Assembly: GCA_023269715.1 (NCBI GenBank)
Contig: JAGDVO010000008.1
Location: forward strand, 9,574 to 71,347
From: Thermosulfidibacter sp.
GTDB taxonomy: Bacteria > Thermosulfidibacterota > Thermosulfidibacteria > Thermosulfidibacterales > Thermosulfidibacteraceae
DNA length: 61,774 nucleotides
Direction: 5' to 3'
Of the stretch, positions 8,890-15,953 are shown piece by piece. Position 1 is the stretch's first letter. Each line of letters opens with the position of its first letter. The notes beneath the pieces are model-generated. The model was not told the origin of the DNA. It ran no database searches and worked only from the letters and a program-made list of their open reading frames with translations. The translations under genes were made by a program, and so were the position numbers.

Positions 8890-9678
8890 ATGGTTGATCT
8901 TAAGAACTGTCAAGATCTTGTAATAGGTGCAACTAGAACTAGGAGCTTTCCTATAGCTGTCAAATTTTTAAAAAGCGGAGAATCTTTCCCCGAAGGCACA
9001 AGAAGACCGAGTTTGAATCTAGGAAAGAGAGTGACCATATGCCAGGCTGTTACTATGGCTCGTATATACGGTTGGGCGGTTGGTCTTGATAAAAGTGATA
9101 TAATTTGTGTTCCGGCTTTGTTAGCCTTCGGAATGAGCGGTGCCGAGAATGTTGAAGAGGAGATGGTATCCCTTTTGCTCAGTGTTGGTTTTGCAAAAGA
9201 TAAGGATATAGCCCTTTCTCAGCTGTCATCTATGATAAGGCCAAAGGAAGGAGAAATAGCAGGTATACTGTTATCTCCCCTTGGTAAAACGAACTGGGAT
9301 TTTGATGTGGTTGTGATATACGGAAACCCTGCACAGATAATGAGGATAGTACAGGCTATAAGGTTTTCGAGGTCTGAAGAGATAACTGGAGATTTTCAGG
9401 GTAAAATCGCCTGTGTTGAAACTCTTTATTCTGCTAAGGTAACAGGTAAACCTCGTATATCTATACCAGGTATGGGTGATCGTGTATTCTCAATGACACA
9501 GGATGATGAGCTCGCTATAGCCATACCACCATCTTATCTAGAGGATCTTGTGAATGGTCTTAGTGAAGCTGGAAAAGCTATAGGTGCCCGCTATCCCGTT
9601 ACTTTCTACCAGAACTTTGAACCACTCCTTTTAAAGCCCTGGCAGGAGATTGCCAAGAAGTTAAAGTTGTTCGATTGA
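8890..9678 (+). CDS. DUF169 family protein
   Basis: 262 residues, cytoplasmic, matching the DUF169 (COG2043) family. The SFPIAVKFLKSGE opening, a Cys-containing TICQAVTMAR segment and the GKIACVETLY region are recognisable. No catalytic role is established for the family; it is common in anaerobes and archaea. The start has GGGAGG well placed upstream. An ArsR-type regulator follows 54 bases downstream on the same strand and may share its transcript or control it. Confidence 0.78.
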   Translation: MVDLKNCQDLVIGATRTRSFPIAVKFLKSGESFPEGTRRPSLNLGKRVTICQAVTMARIYGWAVGLDKSDIICVPALLAFGMSGAENVEEEMVSLLLSVGFAKDKDIALSQLSSMIRPKEGEIAGILLSPLGKTNWDFDVVVIYGNPAQIMRIVQAIRFSRSEEITGDFQGKIACVETLYSAKVTGKPRISIPGMGDRVFSMTQDDELAIAIPPSYLEDLVNGLSEAGKAIGARYPVTFYQNFEPLLLKPWQEIAKKLKLFD

Positions 9679-9732
9679 TCCTATTTGCTTGACTTTTAAT
9701 CTTAATATAGCGGTAAAGTTTAAAAACTGGAG

Positions 9733-10071
9733 ATGGGTAACTTTGGGATGGAGGAAGTTGTTAAGGTCTTCAAGGCATTAGCTGATATTACGAGGATTAG
9801 GATTATAGTTTATCTTTCTTTGAGACCGCGTTATGTTTGTGAGCTTGCTGACCTTATAGGATGTTCTCAGCCTACCATTTCAAGACATTTACAGATACTT
9901 TGTGAGGCTAAGATAGTTTCTTGTGAAAGGGATGGATCCTATGTGATTTATTCTCTTTCCCCAAAAGATGAATTTGTAAAGGATCTTCTGGAGATTCTAA
10001 TGGGTGAGCTCAAAAAGAGTAACTTCTATCGTGAGCTATTGATAGATGAGGATGGTTTAAAGAGGGTGTAG
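9733..10071 (+). CDS. ArsR-family winged-helix regulator
   Basis: 112 residues with the ArsR/SmtB fold. The recognition helix lies around SQPTISRHLQIL (45-56) and the wing around SCERDGSYVIYSL. Cys36 and Cys44 flank the helix position used for metal or redox sensing in some ArsR proteins, with further cysteines at 57 and 64, so thiol- or metal-based sensing is possible. The start is uncertain: the ATG at 9733 touches a GGAG, and an ATG at 9748 is also possible. It likely regulates itself and the DUF169 gene. Confidence 0.82.
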   Translation: MGNFGMEEVVKVFKALADITRIRIIVYLSLRPRYVCELADLIGCSQPTISRHLQILCEAKIVSCERDGSYVIYSLSPKDEFVKDLLEILMGELKKSNFYRELLIDEDGLKRV

Positions 10072-10104
10072 TATCGTTATTTGGAGGTGACAGGATCTAA
10101 GGGA

Positions 10105-10965
10105 TTAATAATTTAGGCTTTTCACATAACTGTTAAATTCTCTTTCATCCTTGGGCTTCCAGATGCCAATTTTCGCTCCTTCAATTATGAGGTCAAGAAC
10201 TGCTTTTTCTATAGCCTCTTGAACTGCCATTTCCACTGGTTCGTTTGTGGAGAGTCCACTTTCTATTTCTAGTAACCTGTTTAGCCTTACAAATCTGTAT
10301 ATACCTGCTGATACTTCTCTTGATAGAATTACCTTTGTCGTTTGTACTGTTTTCAGTATGGCACCTGTTTTAACGGAAACTGCTCTTAGGTAAACGGTTA
10401 CTCTGTCTATTCTGTACTGTACGGAACCTCCTATTCCAAAGTATTTAGCTCCAAGTCCTCCAGTTAGTATGTCGCTATCGTATCCTATAATTCCACCTTC
10501 TAGTAAAATACCGGCGTAGTATAGGGGTGGTAGAGGATCTATTTTTTCAAGTGTTTCCTTATCCTTTGCGTATATATCTCTCATTTGCCTGATTATCCTT
10601 CTTTCTTGCAGTAGATTTGGTAGATTTTCCCTCTCTAATGGTATAAACCACCCACTATCTTCTAGTGCCTTTATGAGTATTGAAGTGGCTCCTTGGGTTA
10701 CCGCTGTCGAAAAATTTGTGGAGGTCGTTGGAGGTTTATACTGTCCTGTCTGATCGCGGAATTTGTAGACTGCAACGTAAATCGGTTGAGAAGGTGGTGG
10801 TAATCTCTTTAGGGCCTTGTGAGTGGAAGTTATGTATTCAGGACCTGTTACCGGAGATGGTGAAAACATGCGCGGCGCTTCACTGCTACAGGAGAGTGTA
10901 AAGATTAAAGCTAGAAATAGAAAGGTTTTTGTCGTATTTATCTTTAGTTTCATTTTGTTTTCCAT
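10105..10965 (-). CDS. csgG: Curli secretion channel CsgG
   Basis: Outer-membrane lipoprotein that forms the nonameric curli export pore. It has 286 residues (E. coli CsgG has 277). A signal peptide ends at Cys26 in FTLSC, a slightly non-canonical lipobox. Diagnostic CsgG segments are present: VYKFRDQTGQYKP, NFSTAVTQGAT, WFIPLEREN, the GIIGYDSD/GGLGAKYFGIG pore region, SREVSAGIYRFV and STNEPV. It is the last gene of the curli operon, seven bases after csgF. No good ribosome site is seen, so translation may be coupled to csgF. Confidence 0.95.
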   Translation of the reverse strand: MENKMKLKINTTKTFLFLALIFTLSCSSEAPRMFSPSPVTGPEYITSTHKALKRLPPPSQPIYVAVYKFRDQTGQYKPPTTSTNFSTAVTQGATSILIKALEDSGWFIPLERENLPNLLQERRIIRQMRDIYAKDKETLEKIDPLPPLYYAGILLEGGIIGYDSDILTGGLGAKYFGIGGSVQYRIDRVTVYLRAVSVKTGAILKTVQTTKVILSREVSAGIYRFVRLNRLLEIESGLSTNEPVEMAVQEAIEKAVLDLIIEGAKIGIWKPKDEREFNSYVKSLNY

Positions 10966-10972
10966 TTGGTTT

Positions 10973-11401
10973 TTAGTAGTATGGTACTTCTATAACAGTT
11001 TCACTACCGCTAGCGGTATCTGTAATATGGACCGTTAAACGGTCGGATAACGGTGTTACCTGGATAAGGTAAGTGCCTATCTGATAAGTTCCGGCTGCAA
11101 GTTCTGTTTCACCGAAGGCCTGTTTAACTATTTTGTAGGCTATCTGGTACATTATCTGTCTTGCGAGCGATTCCTGAAATTGCTGAACGAGGCTTTTTTG
11201 TGTGGATTTTTTAGTAAGGCTCTCTTTGAATTTGTCTTGGATTTGAGCCTGTTGTAAGAGATAGGATCCGTATAAAGGGCTACCCCCGAATGATGGGTCC
11301 TTAAATTGGAATATAAGTTCGCTCGCAAAGTCTGTAGTCCTGATGAGAAGAATAAAAATAGCTGCTATAAATATAAGTCTAGCAAATCTTTTCATCTTCA
11401 T
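10973..11401 (-). CDS. csgF: Curli assembly factor CsgF
   Basis: CsgF caps the CsgG pore on the outer face and helps nucleate fibres. It has 142 residues with an N-terminal signal (hydrophobic 8-20). The mature N-terminus ELIFQFKDPSFGG matches the conserved CsgF segment that inserts into CsgG, and the C-terminal part ends with VHITDTASGSETVIEVP, similar to E. coli CsgF. The ATG overlaps the csgE stop by 4 bases, so the two are translationally coupled. Confidence 0.92.
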   Translation of the reverse strand: MKMKRFARLIFIAAIFILLIRTTDFASELIFQFKDPSFGGSPLYGSYLLQQAQIQDKFKESLTKKSTQKSLVQQFQESLARQIMYQIAYKIVKQAFGETELAAGTYQIGTYLIQVTPLSDRLTVHITDTASGSETVIEVPYY

Positions 11402-11808
11402 CTTATCTCCTCTTCCATGGATTTTTCGAATTCTTCCAAGTTGAATATATAGTTTGCAGTATGTTCACATGCTCTTTTTGCGCTTTCCTCTATTTTTCTT
11501 GGTGCAATGTTATCTACGTAGGTGATAGTTTCTCCTACCTTTACTACTATCCTGGTTCCATATTTAGGGTCCGTGAATTCCTCTACTACAATATTTACCT
11601 TTTCTTTTAGCTCTGTAGGTAACGGTTCTTCCTGAAAGCATAGATAAAAACTTTCATAGAATTCATGACCTATCCGTGTTTTTGTTAAATCGAGAACTAG
11701 CCCTCCTATTTCAAGGTTCTGTGCAGGAACTTTATTGATTGTAGTCATAATTAGAGGTAGACTCAAAAAGAGTAATTTAATACTGCCTGATAACTGCATA
11801 GTTTCCAT
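11398..11808 (-). CDS. csgE: Curli chaperone CsgE
   Basis: CsgE is the periplasmic adaptor that closes the CsgG vestibule and selects curlins. It has 136 residues and a signal peptide ending near residue 29. The family signature TRIGHEFYESF is present, followed by the conserved EEFTDPKYGTRIVVKVG strand region. The start overlaps the end of the third curlin gene by about 30 bases. GAGAGG lies close to the first ATG; an ATG three codons downstream is an alternative. Confidence 0.88.
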   Translation of the reverse strand: METMQLSGSIKLLFLSLPLIMTTINKVPAQNLEIGGLVLDLTKTRIGHEFYESFYLCFQEEPLPTELKEKVNIVVEEFTDPKYGTRIVVKVGETITYVDNIAPRKIEESAKRACEHTANYIFNLEEFEKSMEEEIR

Positions 11809-12328
11809 TGCCTCTCTGAGTTATGAAGCTCTTATAACCTGTTCCACCTGATATTCCCTGTTCTTGATAGGCGTAGTTGTTATTGCCGTCCTGTACTATT
11901 ACAGCATAGTTACCATTGCTATACTGGTACTGGTAAGCTTTGTTGTTGTACCCTGTTTGTTCTATGGATGCGTGGTTATTTGGACCTTCCTGGTATTGGT
12001 AGGCCATATTTGAATCTCCATTCTGTCTAAGGTAGGCTGTGTTGAAACTGCCGACTTGAGAGATTTCATAATAGTTGTTACTTCCTTCCTGTAAAGCTGT
12101 CATTTTGTCTTCTGTTCCTTCTTGGTATATGTGAGCTTCGTTTTTTGTCCCATCCTGGGTTAGTTCTATGTCATTGTAAGGACCTACCTGTTCTATATGG
12201 GCGATATTCTCATTTCCATACTGTAGAATTGAGGTAGTATTTAAACCGTTAGCACTGGCACCTATAGGGATGAGAAGGATAGAGACTAAAAGAACAATAC
12301 TTTTCTTTATGTTCTTCATGTTCTTCAT
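11777..12328 (-). CDS. Curlin repeat protein (CsgA/CsgB family), third copy
   Basis: A secreted amyloid subunit of 183 residues. A signal peptide ends around ASA at residue 25. The mature part is seven or so repeats of about 22 residues of the type G-x-x-N-x-A-x-x-x-Q, for example GPNNHASIEQTGYNNKAYQY. Glu/Gln ladders and Tyr are abundant. It ends at NYAVIRQY. The start is ATG at 12328 with GAGAG eight bases upstream; a GTG one codon earlier is possible. Whether it acts as major subunit or nucleator cannot be told, though its last-in-series position and short length would suit a nucleator. Confidence 0.88.
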   Translation of the reverse strand: MKNMKNIKKSIVLLVSILLIPIGASANGLNTTSILQYGNENIAHIEQVGPYNDIELTQDGTKNEAHIYQEGTEDKMTALQEGSNNYYEISQVGSFNTAYLRQNGDSNMAYQYQEGPNNHASIEQTGYNNKAYQYQYSNGNYAVIVQDGNNNYAYQEQGISGGTGYKSFITQRGNGNYAVIRQY

Positions 12329-12349
12329 CACACTTACTCTCTTTTTGTC

Positions 12350-13018
12350 TTAGTATTGGTAGATATACACCTCGTTATAGTTTCCCTTAGTGTATATTTG
12401 ACTATAATAACCACTACCTCCAAATATACCCTGTTCTTGGGTTAGGTAGTTTCCTATCCCTATCTGATAGCTTTCTGCGTAGTTATCGTCGGTATACTGA
12501 GATTGACTTGATACATTGTGGTCACCAATCTGTGCGAGATAAATTCTGCTATAACTTCCCGGAAACTGTGTCTGTGTTGCTTGGTTGTACCTTCCTTCCT
12601 GGATTACATAGGCTTCGTTATAGTTTCCTGTTTTTTGTGTTTGATCTGAATTATTTTTGATACCCATCTGGTATGAGTAGGCTTTGTTATTTGTTCCGCT
12701 TTGTACCTGATTGGCAGTGTTAAGTTTGCTTTCCTGTGTCCTATGTATTTCCCGATTTTCCTGTAAAAGAAAAAGACCCATCACAAAATTAAGGTGGATT
12801 TCTGTTCCCTGTTCTATATAAGCGTAGTTGTTGTAGCCTGTTTGTGTCTGGGTTGCTGTGTTTGATCCGCCCATCTGGTAAATGTACGCGTCATGATAAT
12901 TTGTTTGCTCTTGGGTAGCTTTATTATTGCTTCCTACCTGTTCTATATAGGCTTCATGAGAAAAGGTAGTACTGGTAATTAGCAGTGATAGGATAATGAC
13001 CAAGCTATACTTTAACAT
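12350..13018 (-). CDS. Curlin repeat protein (CsgA/CsgB family), second copy
   Basis: 222 residues with a clean signal peptide (cleavage after TTFS near residue 20) and curlin repeats such as VGSNNKATQEQ and TGYNNYAYIEQ. One repeat, at about residues 70-98, is badly degenerate: its expected N-x-A-x-x-x-Q core is replaced by a hydrophobic segment (LNFVMGLFLLQ) and a basic one. The reading frame stays open and the regular pattern resumes at TANQVQSG. The start has a strong AGGAGGT. A GC-rich hairpin separates it from the first curlin gene. Confidence 0.87.
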   Translation of the reverse strand: MLKYSLVIILSLLITSTTFSHEAYIEQVGSNNKATQEQTNYHDAYIYQMGGSNTATQTQTGYNNYAYIEQGTEIHLNFVMGLFLLQENREIHRTQESKLNTANQVQSGTNNKAYSYQMGIKNNSDQTQKTGNYNEAYVIQEGRYNQATQTQFPGSYSRIYLAQIGDHNVSSQSQYTDDNYAESYQIGIGNYLTQEQGIFGGSGYYSQIYTKGNYNEVYIYQY

Positions 13019-13039
13019 TTCCTACCTCCTAGAAGGATT

Positions 13040-13068
13040 GAGGGTAGCTTTTCTGAGAAGCTACCCTC
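13040..13068 (-). promoter_or_regulatory. Intercistronic hairpin between curlin genes
   Basis: A perfect 11-bp inverted repeat (13040-13050 with 13058-13068, arms GAGGGTAGCTT) with a 7-base loop, 17 bases after the first curlin stop. There is no U-run on the curlin strand, so an attenuator or mRNA-stabilising stem is more likely than a full terminator. Confidence 0.6.
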
Positions 13069-13085
13069 TTGGTGAAATTCAGCTT

Positions 13086-13805
13086 TTAATTCTGTGTGAC
13101 AGAAGCGTAGTTATAATTACCGTTTTGGGAGATTGTAGAAGAGTAACCACCGTATGAACCGGAGTAACCCTGATACTGATAGGCTTCATTAAAGGTGCCT
13201 TCTTGATAGATATATGCATAGTTACCGTTAGTATATTGGTACTGTTCTGCGATATTTGAATCACCATATTGAGAAATGTAGGCTTCATTTTCGCTACCTG
13301 TTTGTTCTTGGTAGGCATAGTGGCTGGTACCTTCCTGGTAGATAGATGCGTAGTTACTGCTAGCTTCTTGGTACTGTTTTGCGTAATTACCACTGCCTAG
13401 CTGTGTGATTAATGCGGAGTTTTCATCGCCACTTTGTGTTATATAAGCTTCGTTAGAGCTATCACCTTCCGTAAAGGTCTGGGAGATGGTTGCGGTACTT
13501 GTTTCGCTATCCTGATAGATGGATGCTATGTTTGATGCACCTTCACTACCACCTACTTGCCATATTGTGGCTTGGTTTGTCCCATCTAGTGTCTGGATTA
13601 TTTTAGCATAACCATAGTAAGAGGGATTAGATTCCTCACCCTGGTAGATATTAGCTTCGTTTAACGGTCCGGTCTGGTCGATAGAGGCTGTGTTATAATC
13701 ACCATACTGGTAGACATTGGCTGCACCTAACACCAGTTTCGGGTTGAATATGAGGGCTAGGAAACCTAAGCTTACTAAAACTTTTAAAAATCCTCGATAC
13801 TTCAT
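13086..13805 (-). CDS. Curlin repeat protein (CsgA/CsgB family), first copy
   Basis: The longest curlin of the locus, 239 residues, and promoter-proximal, so a good candidate for the major fibre subunit. A signal peptide ends near LGA at residue 28. The mature region has about nine repeats of roughly 22 residues with the G-x-x-N-x-A-x-x-x-Q core, for example GSGNYAKQYQ and GDSNIAEQYQ. By my count about 30 residues are Tyr, far more than in enteric CsgA. The start has AGGAGGTG upstream. The gene begins 119 bases after the csgD-like gene, with a tandem repeat in that gap. Confidence 0.9.
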   Translation of the reverse strand: MKYRGFLKVLVSLGFLALIFNPKLVLGAANVYQYGDYNTASIDQTGPLNEANIYQGEESNPSYYGYAKIIQTLDGTNQATIWQVGGSEGASNIASIYQDSETSTATISQTFTEGDSSNEAYITQSGDENSALITQLGSGNYAKQYQEASSNYASIYQEGTSHYAYQEQTGSENEAYISQYGDSNIAEQYQYTNGNYAYIYQEGTFNEAYQYQGYSGSYGGYSSTISQNGNYNYASVTQN

Positions 13806-13888
13806 CTCTACACCTCCTAAGATTTTTGTTACTTAGTTGGTAAAATAAAATAGCAGTGATATTTGTAAATTAATCCGTGGTTTTATTT

Positions 13889-13914
13889 ATATAGAACTTT
13901 TCATATAGAACTTT
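13889..13914 (-). promoter_or_regulatory. Tandem 12-bp repeat upstream of curlin operon
   Basis: Two exact direct copies of AAAGTTCTATAT (reading the minus strand) at 13903-13914 and 13889-13900, 14 bases start to start, lie between csgD and the first curlin ATG. Candidate activator sites, perhaps for the CsgD-like protein. Inference only. Confidence 0.45.
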
Positions 13915-13924
13915 GGTGGTAGTT

Positions 13925-14527
13925 CTAGGCTATGATGTTATTATCTCTGAAGTATATTAGTAGTTCTAGGCGTGATTTTAAACCGAGTTTTTTAAAAATG
14001 TTGTTTATATGTTTTTTAACAGTGCAAACACTCAAACACAGTGATTTTGCTATATCTTCGTTGCTTTTTCCATAGCATACTTCCTTTATTATCTCTAGTT
14101 CTCTTGGCGTAAGATTGGTGTGTAATGTTATTAGGCTACGATTATGAATACCGTTACATATCTTTTTGACAAGATTTCTAGGAATCCAGATTTCTCCTCT
14201 TGCTATGCATTCAACCATTTTAATAAAGCTTTCCATGTCCATACTATTACTTATTATTCCGTCTAATTTGTAGTTGGCGAATAGGAAAGCCATCTCGTTT
14301 TCTGGAAGCCCAGTGTCTATAAGAATTTTCTTAGCTTCTATCCTACTTATTGTCTCTGTCCAATGTTTCTTTAGACTAAAATAGTCAAAGATCAGTATGT
14401 CCATTTGATGCTTACTACCCTCTATGTTTTTTATCTTTTCAACTAAATAGGGGGTTTTGGCCTCTATCAATGTTTTTATTGCATCACATATAAATGCACT
14501 TACAATCACAAGACCAATTTTATACAA
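13925..14527 (-). CDS. LuxR-family regulator, CsgD-like
   Basis: 200 residues. The C-terminal LuxR helix-turn-helix runs from LTPRELEIIKEVC through NEDIAKSLCLSVCTVKKHINNIFKKLGLKSR (about 138-188). The N-terminal half resembles a receiver fold but has no clear phosphoacceptor pocket, as in enteric CsgD. It lies directly upstream of, and in the same direction as, the curlin genes, which supports the CsgD assignment. The start is TTG with GAGAGG about 8 bases upstream. Its activity may be linked to c-di-GMP, given the EAL protein 8 kb away (inference). Confidence 0.8.
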   Translation of the reverse strand: MYKIGLVIVSAFICDAIKTLIEAKTPYLVEKIKNIEGSKHQMDILIFDYFSLKKHWTETISRIEAKKILIDTGLPENEMAFLFANYKLDGIISNSMDMESFIKMVECIARGEIWIPRNLVKKICNGIHNRSLITLHTNLTPRELEIIKEVCYGKSNEDIAKSLCLSVCTVKKHINNIFKKLGLKSRLELLIYFRDNNIIA

Positions 14528-14558
14528 TATTTTCCTCTCATTTAATCTTCCTATTAGC

Positions 14559-15866
14559 TTAAATTATGTTTTCTTCTTCTAGTTTTTTCAACTCTTCTTT
14601 ATCTATATTTAGTAGAGTTAGGTAGAAGAATTCGTTATCTTCTCCGGGTTTTCTACATATCCATTTTATGCGAGGTGGTGTCTTACTCATCTTGGCTGCT
14701 ACTCCTTGTAGTATCAAGTCTCCCAGTTCTTTATCTTTTACCCTTATTAGGGCTCCTCTTTCGAACCAGTGGTTGAACTGGAGGGTTTCTTTGGGTTTCA
14801 GAATTTCCCCCGCTACAGTTACTCCTGGTCCGTCATATTCTAGCCACATTTTTACCACTTCCTTTCTAGTGTAGTTTATAATCACACTTTCTATCTCTCT
14901 CGTCATGGGTATGAAGTTATCAGGGTTGGTTCTATCTTTTATAGTTGGGTATTTTTCTATTAGATCAGGTCTATTTATTATTGTACACAGTGCTTTCCAA
15001 TTGGGATCTGCATATCCCGCTATAAAAACAAGCCCATCTTTAGTTCTGAAATAATTGTAGGCGTATGCTGCTGGTTCGAAGTTTGCAACTCTATTTATAA
15101 CCCTACCAGTTAAGTGGTAACATTGGAGCGCATAGTTATTCATTGCCATCAGTGCTTCTGCTGGACTTATGTCTATCTTCTGTCCTTCTCCCGTTATATT
15201 TCTGTAGAGCACACTGCACATTATAGCGAAGGCTGCTATTGCACCCCCGGCATAATGGGCCATCCAATTTCCCATTCTTGTGGGTACTCTTGTGTGTTCT
15301 GGGAATTCATCATATTCTTCAGGTATACCCACTGTCCAGGCGAAACCACTTCTTGCCTGATCGACGACATCTGTACCAATGGCATCGGGTACCTTTTCAT
15401 TTTCAGCGTAATAACCCCTTTCACCAAATGTTTTTATAGAACACATTATGAGTCTTCCATTTTCCCTTTTTAAGGTATCCCAGCCAAGGCCAAGTTTTTC
15501 CATTTTACCTGTGGGGAAAGTCTCTATAAGGATATCGGCTTTTCTGATCAGTCTGATAAAGATTTCTTTACCTTCTTCCTTTTCGATATTTAGTGTTATG
15601 TGGTACTTGTTTCTTCCTTCGACTATATAGGGTAGACCTGTTCCATCTATTTCCAATCCGTAAGGTGTCATTTTGCGGGCTATATCGCCTTCTGGTGGTT
15701 CTACCCTTATTACCTTTGCGCCTAGTTCCGAAAGTAGACTCGATGCAAATAGACCTGCGAAGTTTCCGTAGCTTATATCGATTACAACTAAATCATCTAG
15801 TGCTTCTGGCTTTTCTTTACTTTTGCTAGGATCTGTAAGTTCCCTTGCAAGAGTTTTCCAGTCCAT
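14559..15866 (-). CDS. Type III (CaiB/BaiF) CoA-transferase
   Basis: 435 residues of the family III CoA-transferases, which move CoA between carboxylic acids through an aspartyl-anhydride. Conserved segments: the N-terminal Rossmann half with SSLLSELGAKVIRVEPPEGD, NIEKEEGKEIFIRL, and DVVDQARSG containing the likely catalytic Asp near residue 175. The start has GAGAGGT. A second paralogue lies directly upstream on the same strand, suggesting a two-subunit enzyme such as those acting on aromatic or dicarboxylic acids. The actual substrate cannot be told. Confidence 0.85.
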   Translation of the reverse strand: MDWKTLARELTDPSKSKEKPEALDDLVVIDISYGNFAGLFASSLLSELGAKVIRVEPPEGDIARKMTPYGLEIDGTGLPYIVEGRNKYHITLNIEKEEGKEIFIRLIRKADILIETFPTGKMEKLGLGWDTLKRENGRLIMCSIKTFGERGYYAENEKVPDAIGTDVVDQARSGFAWTVGIPEEYDEFPEHTRVPTRMGNWMAHYAGGAIAAFAIMCSVLYRNITGEGQKIDISPAEALMAMNNYALQCYHLTGRVINRVANFEPAAYAYNYFRTKDGLVFIAGYADPNWKALCTIINRPDLIEKYPTIKDRTNPDNFIPMTREIESVIINYTRKEVVKMWLEYDGPGVTVAGEILKPKETLQFNHWFERGALIRVKDKELGDLILQGVAAKMSKTPPRIKWICRKPGEDNEFFYLTLLNIDKEELKKLEEENII

Positions 15867-15953
15867 CTTACCTCTCCCTAAAGAGTTTTAGTAGAAAACA
15901 CCCGATTTGCCATCCCAATCATCGGGTGGTGAAGTACCAGGGTATCTTTTGTC

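Noticed and set aside
13079-13393. 104-codon open frame antiparallel-phase to the first curlin
   Set aside because: Same strand but other frame inside the repeat-rich curlin gene; Thr/Pro/Lys-rich product reflects the repeated DNA, not a gene.
15899-15928. 8-bp inverted repeat followed by TTTT on the minus strand between the two CoA-transferase genes, possible terminator
   Set aside because: The 14-base loop and short T run are weak, and it would split two genes that probably act together.
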